64,000 nt of DNA, taken from contig NZ_JANQLX010000003.1 in the NCBI RefSeq assembly GCF_028280385.1, positions 310,001 through 374,000 of the forward strand. Reading direction: 5' to 3'. Below the pieces are notes generated by a model, which saw only the letters and a program-made list of their open reading frames with translations, searched no databases and was not told the origin of the DNA. Below are positions 1 through 9,350 of the stretch, piece by piece (within the stretch, counting starts at the first letter, position 1; every line of letters starts with the position of its first letter). Origin of the DNA: Allomuricauda sp. (GTDB lineage Bacteria > Bacteroidota > Bacteroidia > Flavobacteriales > Flavobacteriaceae). The position numbers were made by a program, and so were the translations under genes.

Positions 1-1384
1 GTGCAGCATAAGCGGCAGCATCCCCGGCACCAATGCCCCAAAGTTTCATGGCTTCTTCAATTCCAGCATTCATCATTGCCTGGGCATCTCCAGTGGCAAT
101 ACCTCTTACTATAGCTTCAGCTTGCAAGAAATAGGCCTCTGCACTGGAAAGGATGATTTCTGGATATCCGTCCACTTGCTTTCCGCGAGGAGTGATAACG
201 TCATCAGAAGGTGTAGAGAACATATCGTATCTCATAAAGGAATATGTATCTCCGTTAACCCTTACCGGCTGACCAATGAACTGTCCTGAACCAACTTCAA
301 TAGTGGTTACGGTTCCTGCAGTGGACATAGTGTAGTTGGCACCAGCAGCGTCCAAATTAGCTACAATAAAATCCAAACGATCCTGGAAGTTAGGGTCTGG
401 TGGATCGGAAGCAGCAGAATCAAAGTCGAAAGAACCTCCTTTAGCTGGTTGTACGTAGGCCGTTAAGCGTGGATCATTGTTGTCCTTCAACATGTTCACC
501 AACGTGCTGGAAACGGTCCAGTCAGAACCACCTCCGAAATCGTGCCATACGTCACCGTAGGCGGCTGAGGCCCATTTGCTGATCTCGAAATCCTTGATCA
601 TGGTAACGCTACCTGAAGAGGCATCCAATAATGGAGCACCCATGGCAGAGGTAATGGTAGCTGTGGCAAAATCATCACCAGGAGCTCCCAAGGCTCTCAT
701 CCCTATTCTAAGCTTCAAGGTATTGGCCAAACGCTTCCACTGTTGTAGGTCTCCCCCACAGTAGATGTCATTGGAACCTGCATCATCAACCCCGATACCG
801 GTTCTTTCGGTATCACCAATAATGGACATGGCTTGATCTAGGTCGGCAATAATACCTTTGTAGATAGTTGCTTGTGTATCATACGCAGGAGTCAGAATAC
901 CATCTACACCGGCTTCGGTGAAAGGAACCATACCAAATGTATCCGTGTACAACTGATAGTAAAGGCCTTTCATGATCAAAGACATGGCGTACATGTACTG
1001 ATTCTCGAACTCGCCACCTTCCGCGGTCAAATCCCCAAAGGACTTGATGTTGCCAAAGTAACCGGCCAACCAGCCGTAGGTTGCATCTGTATAACTTGCG
1101 TTGAAGTTGTAGCAAAGTCCATCACTCCACCAAGAGGAATTGTGTCCAAAAGTAAAGTGACCTGCAAATCTATCCGAGTGGATCAACTGCGCTCTCCAAT
1201 ATACAAATCTGTTTGGAGCATAAAGACCCACCTGGGAACTCGTCAAAAAGAACTTGGCACTTACCTCGTCGGTAAGAAAACCTTGTGTGTTTGTGTTAAT
1301 GTCATCAAAGTCCTCGGTACAGCTATTGAAGACAAACATAGCCGCAACAAGACCAAATAACCATAATTTGTTTTTTCTCATCAT
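1..1384 (-). CDS. SusD/RagB-like outer-membrane lipoprotein, 3' end cut by window edge
   Basis: Translating the minus strand from 1384 gives 461 codons without a stop, running off the window start, so the C-terminus is missing. It begins MMRKNKLWLFGLVAAMFVFN followed by SC, a lipoprotein signal with Cys at about residue 22, then TEDFDDINTN, the typical opening of the SusD-like_2 group (PF12771). SusD proteins sit on the outer face of the outer membrane and cap the SusC transporter while binding oligosaccharides. Two adjacent ATGs (1384 and 1381) could start it; both give the same signal peptide. It follows susC with 8 bases between them, so the two are co-transcribed. Given the neighbouring GH92 and GH130 genes the ligand is probably a mannose-containing glycan, which is inference. 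Confidence 0.9.
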   Translation of the reverse strand, partial: MMRKNKLWLFGLVAAMFVFNSCTEDFDDINTNTQGFLTDEVSAKFFLTSSQVGLYAPNRFVYWRAQLIHSDRFAGHFTFGHNSSWWSDGLCYNFNASYTDATYGWLAGYFGNIKSFGDLTAEGGEFENQYMYAMSLIMKGLYYQLYTDTFGMVPFTEAGVDGILTPAYDTQATIYKGIIADLDQAMSIIGDTERTGIGVDDAGSNDIYCGGDLQQWKRLANTLKLRIGMRALGAPGDDFATATITSAMGAPLLDASSGSVTMIKDFEISKWASAAYGDVWHDFGGGSDWTVSSTLVNMLKDNNDPRLTAYVQPAKGGSFDFDSAASDPPDPNFQDRLDFIVANLDAAGANYTMSTAGTVTTIEVGSGQFIGQPVRVNGDTYSFMRYDMFSTPSDDVITPRGKQVDGYPEIILSSAEAYFLQAEAIVRGIATGDAQAMMNAGIEEAMKLWGIGAGDAAAYAA

Positions 1385-1392
1385 TGCAATTT

Positions 1393-4300
1393 TTAGAAGT
1401 TAACATTTAAACTCAAGCCTAGACTCCTTGAGGTAGGAAGGGCATAGAATAGAACACCTTGCCCAAAGTTGCCTGTAGAGTAGCTAGACTCGGGGTCAAA
1501 ATTATCAGCCTTTTTATAAATAAAGAACAGATTCCTTCCAATAAAGCTAAGTGAAGCATTTTGGATAAATGTATCTTTTAACAATTTATTAGGAAATTGG
1601 TAACTTAAGCTTAATTCCCTGAGTCTGAAGTTGGTTTGGTCAAAAACATACTCCGAACCGATACCACTTACAGAGCCCCAGTAATCTTGCGCACTGATGG
1701 TAGTGGTGTTAGGTGAGAAAGTTCCATCGCCATTGTCAACAACACCTTCAACCAAGATTCCTCCATCACGGAACTGTAGGGATCTTTCAGAAACCCCGGT
1801 TGCATCCATGGCTGAATCAGTGAAAGAGAATACTTCACCACCTACCCTGAAGTCAACCAAGGTGTTCAAAGTGAAGTTTTTGTATCTAAAGGTATTGGTA
1901 ATACCACCAGAATAATCTGGCTGATAGTTACCGAATTTCTCACGCTCTGCAGTAGCTCTTGGACGACCTTCTGCTGTTACGATCAATTGTCCATCGTCAT
2001 TTCTCAACCAAGTTGTGGTGTAGATATCACCGAAACCATCACCTACTTGGGCACGCACGTCTACAATACCACCATTACTACCACTGAACTGGAAGTTCTC
2101 CTGACCTTCGATCAAGCTAACCAATTCGTTCTTGTTTCTGGAGATGTTGGCAGAAATATCCCAAGTGAAGTTGTCGTTTTGGATAGGAGTACCTCCTAAC
2201 AAGAATTCGATACCCTTGTTGGTAATCTCACCGATGTTTTCCCTAAAGGCGCTAAAACCAGTTCCTGGGTCAACGGGTACATCAAAAATCAAGTCTTTGG
2301 TTGTAATGTTATAGTAAGATACATCACCGTACAATCTGTTTCCGAACAATCTAAACTCGGCACCAATGGTAGTCGTTGTGATATCTTCTGGACGAAGGCT
2401 TTCACTAAATCTGATGTTGGGTCTGTTGATCTGTACATTGCCCAAGTAACCATCTCCAGCTACGCTGAATACGTTTACGATTTGGCGGGCTCCTGTATCG
2501 TTACCCACACTGGCGATACTACCTCTCAATTTCAACATATCGATAGCTCCTCCCTGCAAGTTGAAAACTTGATCTAAAAGGATACTCACGTTGGCAGAGC
2601 TATAGAAGTAAGATCTATTTTCTGCTGCAAGCGCTGAAGACCAGTCGTTTCTTGCCGTAAGATCCAAGTAAACGGCATCGTCATATCCAAAGGATGCGGA
2701 ACCGTACAAGGAGTTAACGCGCTTCTCTACCAAATCACTTTGGCTGGCGGTCAATAGATCGGCATCCGTGTTGCTCAAGAAGTAACGACCTGGAATTTTG
2801 AACTCAGAACCGCTAATTTGGGCATTGATCTCTGTAGTATGTCTCAAGTTACCACCGGCATTTGCAGTCAAATTCAACTTTGGAGTCAAATCTTTGTTGA
2901 ACATTACAAGGAAATCGTAGTTGGTCTCCGTTTTGTCATTTTTACGGAACCCGATTCTACCCCTTGGGAAGAAATGGTGCCCTACAGCAGTGTACCCTTC
3001 AACATCTTGGGTAACTTGGTCAGTACCAACTCTTGCGAATGCAGATAGCCAATCGGTAAATTGGTAATCCAATTTTACCAATCCGGTAAATCTCTTTCTC
3101 TTGTCCCCGTTGAAATCGTTTTCCAAAATCCAGTAAGGGTTACCTCCTGAAGAAGTAGGTGCAATTACGCGGAAAGGATCTTCTGGGTTAATCGGATTTT
3201 CAGTATCTTGGAAAACCTGTAGGTCAGAAGTTCTAACGTTACGCGCGATGGTCCACAAATAGGCCATTACACCTTCCGTACCCTGACTCGGTCTGTTTTT
3301 GGCATCCTGAAGGAAATAGGTAGCCTTGGCATCCAAGGTAAGTTTGTCGTTCAACTTCACAAATCCTCTAAGGTTGAAGTTGTTACGCTTTACGTTGGAA
3401 TTTGGCAACATAGACTCCAAATCGGAGTTGGTATAGGAGAAACGAACAGAAGCATTCTCAGTTCCGCCACTCAAGGCCAAGGTATTGACCAAGCTGGTTC
3501 CTGTTCTAAAGAAATCCTTTACATTGTTTGGTTGGGCTACATAAGCTCTTTGCTGACCGTTATAGGCAAGCTGTTGTGATCCATCAAACCTTGGACCCCA
3601 AGAACTGGTTGAAGCAACAGCATTAACCTGGGTAGCCAATGGGTCCCCGGCATTGATCTGCGGAAAGTTTCCGTCAGTACCCCTACCGTACTCATTTTGA
3701 TACTTTGGAAGAACCAAAGGATCTTCAAAAGTAACACTGGCAGTGTAGTTAACGCCCAAACCACGGTTTAGGGTTCCTTTTTTCGTAGTAATGATGATGG
3801 CACCGTTTGCAGCTCGGGATCCATAAAGGGCCGCGGCGTTGGGTCCTTTCAGAATGGAAATGGACTCAATATCATCCGAGTTGATATCGGAGATACCGTT
3901 ACCTAGGTCAGGTACGCTAAATTCCCCAGCTCCGGCAGTTCCCAGTGTGGAGTTGTCAATTGGAATACCATCAACAACATACAATGGTTGGTTGTTTCCG
4001 TTAAGGGAGTTGTTACCACGAATTACTACCCTGGTACCACCACCTACACCGGAAGTGGACCTGGTTACAACAACCCCGGCCACTTTACCTGCCAAGGAGC
4101 TCGCTACGTTGGATTCCTTAGCCAAGGATACTTGGTCTCCCGATAGCTCGGTGACCGAATAACCCAGGGATTTTTTCTCCCTGGTAAGACCAAGGGCGGT
4201 TACCACAACTTCGTCCAAGAGCTCTACATCTTCGCCCATGGAAACGTTGATAATGGTTTGCGCACCTACAGCAATTTCCTGCTCGGTATAGCCGATTGCG

Positions 4301-4527
4301 GTAAACACCAAAATAGCAGAATTACCTGCTACGGAGATGGAGTAGTTTCCATCAAAATCTGTTGAGGTACCATTCGAGGTCCCTTTTTCGACAACAGTAA
4401 TGCCCGGAATCGGAGTTCCAGAACTTGCGTCAGTTACCGTTCCTGTAACGGTTTTTTGCTGTGCCAGTATTCCTTGAATACAAAATAACGACACAAGCAT
4501 GAAAAAGTAATGAAGTTTTCTGTTCAT
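1393..4527 (-). CDS. SusC/RagA-family TonB-dependent outer-membrane transporter
   Basis: A 1044-residue protein of normal SusC length. It has an N-terminal signal peptide (cleavage near ILAQ), a carboxypeptidase-D-like beta-sandwich at about residues 25-105 (TVTGTVTDASSGTPIPGITV), then a plug domain at about 110-240 with the SusC hallmarks VVIRGNNSLNGNNQPLYVVDG and ISILKGPNAAALYGSRAANG, and a 22-strand-type barrel ending in aromatic residues (LSLNVNF). It imports oligosaccharides across the outer membrane using TonB energy, with SusD as lid. There is no STN domain, so it is a transporter, not a sigma-signalling transducer. It is preceded by 220 bases without a gene, which carry a LacI-like operator and may hold its own promoter. 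Confidence 0.95.
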   Translation of the reverse strand: MNRKLHYFFMLVSLFCIQGILAQQKTVTGTVTDASSGTPIPGITVVEKGTSNGTSTDFDGNYSISVAGNSAILVFTAIGYTEQEIAVGAQTIINVSMGEDVELLDEVVVTALGLTREKKSLGYSVTELSGDQVSLAKESNVASSLAGKVAGVVVTRSTSGVGGGTRVVIRGNNSLNGNNQPLYVVDGIPIDNSTLGTAGAGEFSVPDLGNGISDINSDDIESISILKGPNAAALYGSRAANGAIIITTKKGTLNRGLGVNYTASVTFEDPLVLPKYQNEYGRGTDGNFPQINAGDPLATQVNAVASTSSWGPRFDGSQQLAYNGQQRAYVAQPNNVKDFFRTGTSLVNTLALSGGTENASVRFSYTNSDLESMLPNSNVKRNNFNLRGFVKLNDKLTLDAKATYFLQDAKNRPSQGTEGVMAYLWTIARNVRTSDLQVFQDTENPINPEDPFRVIAPTSSGGNPYWILENDFNGDKRKRFTGLVKLDYQFTDWLSAFARVGTDQVTQDVEGYTAVGHHFFPRGRIGFRKNDKTETNYDFLVMFNKDLTPKLNLTANAGGNLRHTTEINAQISGSEFKIPGRYFLSNTDADLLTASQSDLVEKRVNSLYGSASFGYDDAVYLDLTARNDWSSALAAENRSYFYSSANVSILLDQVFNLQGGAIDMLKLRGSIASVGNDTGARQIVNVFSVAGDGYLGNVQINRPNIRFSESLRPEDITTTTIGAEFRLFGNRLYGDVSYYNITTKDLIFDVPVDPGTGFSAFRENIGEITNKGIEFLLGGTPIQNDNFTWDISANISRNKNELVSLIEGQENFQFSGSNGGIVDVRAQVGDGFGDIYTTTWLRNDDGQLIVTAEGRPRATAEREKFGNYQPDYSGGITNTFRYKNFTLNTLVDFRVGGEVFSFTDSAMDATGVSERSLQFRDGGILVEGVVDNGDGTFSPNTTTISAQDYWGSVSGIGSEYVFDQTNFRLRELSLSYQFPNKLLKDTFIQNASLSFIGRNLFFIYKKADNFDPESSYSTGNFGQGVLFYALPTSRSLGLSLNVNF

Positions 4528-4659
4528 ACTATTTGAGTTAGGTTATTAGTTTCGAAAGCTTAATATAAGCTTAAAGTTCAGTTTAAAAGTTCTAATTCCT
4601 TATATATATTGGAAAAAATTTCGACTAATAACGATGCTGAAAGGCTAAAGAACATCAAA

Positions 4660-4674
4660 GCGAAAACGTTTGCG
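4660..4674. promoter_or_regulatory. LacI-type operator-like palindrome upstream of susC
   Basis: The bases GCGAAAACGTTTGCG form an imperfect palindrome centred on AACGTT; 12 of the central 14 positions are self-complementary. This resembles operators of LacI/GalR-family repressors. It lies about 130 bases upstream of the susC start, in the gap between the last GH92 gene and susC. No LacI-family gene is in the window, so the regulator would be elsewhere. Confidence 0.45.
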
Positions 4675-4747
4675 TAGGCGTTTTTCCAAGTTAACGCAAT
4701 GAAAATGCGGTTTATAGGGCAATAAGACTATTATTTTGGCTGGTTTA

Positions 4748-6997
4748 CTAAAAGGTAAACAACAGATTTTGGCCTTCCACCAATTCTTTATGGGACACAA
4801 ACGGACTGTTTAACTTTTTGCCATTTAGGAACACCTTATTGATATGGCTTCCGTTGTCTTTTGGATTTGGGCTTTTTCTGATTTCCAAACGGGAATTTTT
4901 ATAATAGGTGGTATCCAAATGAAGTATCACCTTGTCGAAAACTGGGGTGGTAAGGGCATAAATGGGCTCCGCAGGACTAACGGGGTACATGCCCATCATG
5001 GAAAAAACCGCCCATGCGCTCATGGTTCCTGTATCATCATTGCCCGGTAGGCCATCGGGACTATTCTTAAAATAGGTTTTGAGCAGTTCGGATACTTTGT
5101 CCTGGGTACGCCATTCTTCTCCCTTTACGTAATTAAACAGATAGGCATACGCTATGTCCGGTTCATTGGCCATATCAAACTGTTTTTTGTCAAATACGTT
5201 TTGAAGTTGCTTGGAAAAGGCTTTGCTTCCGCCAAATAATTTGATAAGACCTTTGGTGTCATGGGTAACCATAAAGGTATATTGCCAGGCATTGCCTTCT
5301 ATAAAGCCTAGATTTTTCACAAAGTTGGCCCCGGTTTCCGGATTGTAGGGGGTAAGCCAACTACCGTCGTCGTTTTTTGGGCGAAGCAGATTGAATTCCT
5401 TATCGAACAAGTTCCTGTAGGAAATGGAGCGTTTGGAAAAACGTTTGTAATCTTCCTTTTTGCCAAGTGCCTTTGCCAATTGCGCAATGGCAAAATCTGA
5501 AATGTTGTATTCCTGGGTGGTGGATACGGAACCGCTGTTCGTGGTCTTTGTGGTCAGGTATCCTTTTTCTATATAATCCTTGATTCCGGGTCTCAGCGGA
5601 TTGTTTTCCAATTGATCCGCACTTTTTACCATGGCCTCATAAGCCTTTTCAACATCAAAGTCCCGGATTCCTTTCAGATAAGTATCGGCAAGAACAATGC
5701 CTGCGGGATCCCCCACCATAGTGGTGGTTTCCGTTGCATTAAGTTCCCATTTGGGCAACCATCCGGATTCATCATAGATCTGGAGGATGCTCTGCACCAT
5801 ATTGGATTGTTGTTTTGGGTATACCAGACTCATCAACTGATGGAGGTTCCTGTAGGTGTCCCAAAAGGAGAAAACTGTGTAGCGGGTCCCATCGGTCTTT
5901 AAGGTTTCCCGGGTCCGCATTTTAGGATATTCACCGTTATGGTCGTTTAAGGTGTTCGGATGAATCAAGGTATGGTACAGGGCGGAGTAGAATATGGTTT
6001 TCTCTTCCTCGGTACCTCCTTCCACTTCAATTCTGGACAGATATTGGTTCCATTCATTTTTGGTTTCATTTCTAATGGACGCAAAGGTTTTGCCAGCCGT
6101 TTCCTTTTCCAAATTTTCCCGTGCATTCTCAATACTTACATAGGAAATCCCCACTTTCATTTCCACTTGGGTAGGGTTTTTGAACTGATAGCGCATATAA
6201 GCCCCAATACTATCGCCCATTACCGTTTTGGTGAAACCTTCCATAAGCCGGGTCTTTCCATTGTATCCCATCCATTGTGCCTCTTCCCCTTTGTATTTGG
6301 TTGGTTTTTTCCAAGTGCCAAATTCAACTGCAGGTTCTGAGAACTTGGCAACAAAGTATACCGGATAGGCCTCTTCGGGCTTGTAGTAGCAAAAAGAACC
6401 CACGCTTCGTATGCCTTCAATTTCTGTAGGGGACACTACCTGAATTTGCGCCCCTTGCTCATTGGTCAATCCCAATCCCAGATTTAGGAGGATGTTGGCA
6501 TCTCCCGCAGGAAAGGAATACCTGCTAACACCTGTTCTCGTGGTTGCGGTGGTTTCCACCTTAATGCCATATTTGTCCAATTGGGCGGTGTAATATCCTG
6601 GACTGGCTTTTTCCGCGGTGTAGGTGGAGCCATATTTTTCATGATCGGTTTCCACTTCGCCGGTGGTGGGCATGGCCAGGATCACCCCAAGCTCCGGGCA
6701 GCCCACGCCGCTTAAATTTACATGGCTAAAACCTGTTAAAAAGCCATTGTCCGAAGTATAAGGGGTAGACCACCATCTGCTATCTTTTTCAAAAGGGAGG
6801 TTTTGTGGCCCCGCCACATTAAAAGGCGATACATTGGCCATTCCCCTGACCGCTATGGGCCCGGGGTTGGTGGTCCCAAAATTGGACGTCCCGATAAAAG
6901 GATTGACATAGTCAACTGGTGTTTTTTGTGCCCACCCAAGCATGGTAACACAGAGGAAAACCAAAAGAGGATGGAATTTCATAGCCGAGTATTGCAT
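4748..6997 (-). CDS. GH92 family alpha-mannosidase (copy 1, variant motif)
   Basis: GH92 exo-alpha-mannosidase, calcium-dependent in characterised members, acting on mannosyl linkages of yeast mannan or N-glycans. Seen here: a signal peptide (FHPLLVFLCVTMLGWAQ, no lipobox), the GH92 opening DYVNPFIGT, a central SFWDTYRNLH, the acid-containing IEGNAWQYT motif and, about 85 residues later, PGNDDTGTMSAW. The first glycan-facing block (NPGPIAVRGMANVSPF) differs from the NTYPGATVPFGMVQ of the other copies, so linkage preference may differ. A TTG at 7009 would add four residues; I chose the ATG at 6997, and another ATG at 6982 fits the signal peptide equally well. It is the last gene of the GH92 run, 15 bases behind the preceding stop. 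Confidence 0.93.
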   Translation of the reverse strand: MQYSAMKFHPLLVFLCVTMLGWAQKTPVDYVNPFIGTSNFGTTNPGPIAVRGMANVSPFNVAGPQNLPFEKDSRWWSTPYTSDNGFLTGFSHVNLSGVGCPELGVILAMPTTGEVETDHEKYGSTYTAEKASPGYYTAQLDKYGIKVETTATTRTGVSRYSFPAGDANILLNLGLGLTNEQGAQIQVVSPTEIEGIRSVGSFCYYKPEEAYPVYFVAKFSEPAVEFGTWKKPTKYKGEEAQWMGYNGKTRLMEGFTKTVMGDSIGAYMRYQFKNPTQVEMKVGISYVSIENARENLEKETAGKTFASIRNETKNEWNQYLSRIEVEGGTEEEKTIFYSALYHTLIHPNTLNDHNGEYPKMRTRETLKTDGTRYTVFSFWDTYRNLHQLMSLVYPKQQSNMVQSILQIYDESGWLPKWELNATETTTMVGDPAGIVLADTYLKGIRDFDVEKAYEAMVKSADQLENNPLRPGIKDYIEKGYLTTKTTNSGSVSTTQEYNISDFAIAQLAKALGKKEDYKRFSKRSISYRNLFDKEFNLLRPKNDDGSWLTPYNPETGANFVKNLGFIEGNAWQYTFMVTHDTKGLIKLFGGSKAFSKQLQNVFDKKQFDMANEPDIAYAYLFNYVKGEEWRTQDKVSELLKTYFKNSPDGLPGNDDTGTMSAWAVFSMMGMYPVSPAEPIYALTTPVFDKVILHLDTTYYKNSRLEIRKSPNPKDNGSHINKVFLNGKKLNSPFVSHKELVEGQNLLFTF

Positions 6998-7012
6998 GTA
7001 GTTTTTCAAATC

Positions 7013-9349
7013 TTAATTATTGGACAACGAATAAGGGGCAGAGGCTTCGGAAATACCCCATTCCTTGTTGGGTTCCGAACCTAAGCTAAATTCCAATTTA
7101 CCCCCATTTTGAACTGTTTCGGTGCTAATCCAGGTGTTATCAAACGCGGTACTATTCAGTTGGGCACTTTGTACAAAAGGATGGCCTTTCCCATTGTTTT
7201 TAGCCTCTATGGTGAAGCTGTTCCCATTTTGAAGATGTAAGGTAGCCGTGTCAAAAAGTGGACTGCCCAGCACATATTGGTTGGTGGCCGGAGCAACCGG
7301 ATAAAATCCGAGAGCACTGTAAACATACCACGCTGAGGTTTGCCCATTGTCCTCATCACCACAATAGCCATCCGGTGCAGGGGTATACAACTTGGTCAGT
7401 ACCTCACGGACCTTTTGTTGGGTTTTCCAAGGTTCGTGGGCGTAGTTGTACAAATAGATCATGTGCTGTATAGGTTGGTTGCCATGGGCGTAGTTGCCCA
7501 TGTTCATGATCTGCATCTCGCGGATCTCGTGGATGGTAAACCCATAATACGAATCATCATATTCAGGAGGCATATTGAAAACACCATCGAGCATTCCAAC
7601 AAATTCCCTGTCTCCTCCCATCAAGTCTATAAGTCCTTGTACGTCATGGAAAACACTCCAGGTATAGTGTAAACTATTGCCTTCGGTAAAGGCATCGCCC
7701 CATTTCAAAGGATTAAATGGTGCCTGGAAGGATCCATCTTTGTTTTTGCCCCTCATGAGTTTAGTAGAGGGATCAAACAGTTTTTTGTAGTTCAGGGATT
7801 TCTGATAATAGGTTTCCGCTATATCGTCCTTACCCAAGGATTTGGCCATTTGGGCAATGGTAAAATCAGCATAGGCATATTCCAGGGTTCTGGCGGCATT
7901 TTCATGAATGCCCACATCATAGGGTATATACCCTAATTCATTGTAGTAATCCAAACCGGCACGGCCAACGCTGTTCACGGGTCGCCCATCCGGGACGGTC
8001 GCATTTTTAATAATGGCATCAAGGAGCACTTCCTTGTCAAAACCTTCAATTCCGCTCAGGTGGGCATCTGCAATAATGGGAGCGGAGTTGGAACCGATCA
8101 TACAGTCCCTATGTCCAGGACTTGCCCATTCCGGCAACCACCCAGATTCTTTATAGGTATTGACCAAGCCTTCCATAATGTTGCTGTTAAGGTCTGGATA
8201 CATCATATTAAAGAAGGGAAAAACAGCTCTAAACGTATCCCAAAAACCATTATCGGTAAACATATAACCAGGCAGGACCTCCCCGTTGTACGGACTGTAA
8301 TGGACAATTTGGTTATTGGCATCGTGCTCATAAAATTTTCGTGGGAACAACAATACCCTGTACAGACAAGAATAGAATGTGCGGAGATGATCAATGTTGT
8401 GGGTGCTCACTTCTATTCGGCCCAATTCTTTTTCCCAGGCTTGGGTAGCACTATCCCTTGTTTCCTTAAAGGTTTTTTGATCTATTTCCCTATCCAGGTT
8501 CAATTGAGCTTGTTCGGTACTGATAAATGAACTGGCCACTTTTATATGGACGGCTTCACCTCTTTTGGTTTTAAAACCCACGATGGCTCCCACATGTTCG
8601 CCTTTGCTTTCTGTGGAACCTTCTTGAAGTGACCAATCGTCTCCCCAAGTATGGGTGATTTCAAAATCCTTGTCAAACTCAGCCACAAAATAGTTGTGGA
8701 AATTGTCCGGGACACCGCCACTGTTATTTCGGCAGTACCCAATAATTTTTCGTTCCTCGGGTAGGATTTTCACCATGGAACCCTTAAAAAACCCATCCAG
8801 TAACAAATAGGCCTCGTCGGTTTCCGGAAAGGTAAACCTAAAATGCGCCGCTCGCTCCGTTGGCGTTACTTCGGCCACAACATCATAATCGGCCAAATAA
8901 ACACTGTAATAATCCGGGCGGACCGTTTCCGCTTTGTGCGAAAAGTGGGAAGCGCGTTCGTCTTCCTTAAATTTTAGATCCCCCGTCACGGCCATTAAGG
9001 AGAATGCGGCATAATCATTGATCCAAGGGCTGGGTTGATGGGTCTGTTTTATACCACGGATGGTCTTTTCGTCATATTTATAGGTCCAGCCATCTCCCAT
9101 TTTTGAGGTCATGGGGGTCCAAAAGTTCATCCCCCAGGGCGTTGCAATGGCGGGATAGGTATTTCCATTGCTCAAACTGAAATCTGAGTCGGTGCCCATA
9201 AGAGGGTTTACATAAGAAAGCAGTTCTTCTTTTTCCTTTGCTGCGCCTTCCCTTTCATTTTGGTCTTCATTTCCGCAAGATGACAATAGCAGCGCACCTA
9301 GCAAGAACGTGCTACCTTTTAAGATGGAATTCCTGAGGGTCCTTTTCAT
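7013..9349 (-). CDS. GH92 family alpha-mannosidase lipoprotein (copy 2)
   Basis: 778 residues with a lipoprotein signal (LLLSSC, Cys about residue 26), so membrane-anchored. GH92 landmarks are YVNPLMGTDSDFSLSNGNTYP, GFWDTFRAVFP, EYAYADFTIAQMAKSLG, FTEGNSLHYTWSVFHD and GYCGDEDNGQTSAWYVYSALGFYP. It carries GDED where the other three copies have GN(D/E)D; in the studied Bacteroides alpha-1,2-mannosidase BT3990 the catalytic pair is two aspartates spaced like D-x-D, so this copy most resembles that type (alignment by eye). It starts one base after the stop of copy 3, indicating translational coupling. Confidence 0.95.
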   Translation of the reverse strand: MKRTLRNSILKGSTFLLGALLLSSCGNEDQNEREGAAKEKEELLSYVNPLMGTDSDFSLSNGNTYPAIATPWGMNFWTPMTSKMGDGWTYKYDEKTIRGIKQTHQPSPWINDYAAFSLMAVTGDLKFKEDERASHFSHKAETVRPDYYSVYLADYDVVAEVTPTERAAHFRFTFPETDEAYLLLDGFFKGSMVKILPEERKIIGYCRNNSGGVPDNFHNYFVAEFDKDFEITHTWGDDWSLQEGSTESKGEHVGAIVGFKTKRGEAVHIKVASSFISTEQAQLNLDREIDQKTFKETRDSATQAWEKELGRIEVSTHNIDHLRTFYSCLYRVLLFPRKFYEHDANNQIVHYSPYNGEVLPGYMFTDNGFWDTFRAVFPFFNMMYPDLNSNIMEGLVNTYKESGWLPEWASPGHRDCMIGSNSAPIIADAHLSGIEGFDKEVLLDAIIKNATVPDGRPVNSVGRAGLDYYNELGYIPYDVGIHENAARTLEYAYADFTIAQMAKSLGKDDIAETYYQKSLNYKKLFDPSTKLMRGKNKDGSFQAPFNPLKWGDAFTEGNSLHYTWSVFHDVQGLIDLMGGDREFVGMLDGVFNMPPEYDDSYYGFTIHEIREMQIMNMGNYAHGNQPIQHMIYLYNYAHEPWKTQQKVREVLTKLYTPAPDGYCGDEDNGQTSAWYVYSALGFYPVAPATNQYVLGSPLFDTATLHLQNGNSFTIEAKNNGKGHPFVQSAQLNSTAFDNTWISTETVQNGGKLEFSLGSEPNKEWGISEASAPYSLSNN

Positions 9350-9350
9350 G

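Noticed and set aside
872..1360. Plus-strand frame of 162 codons inside the SusD region
   Set aside because: It is a shadow of the minus-strand SusD gene, whose translation has a lipoprotein signal and family motifs over the whole stretch.
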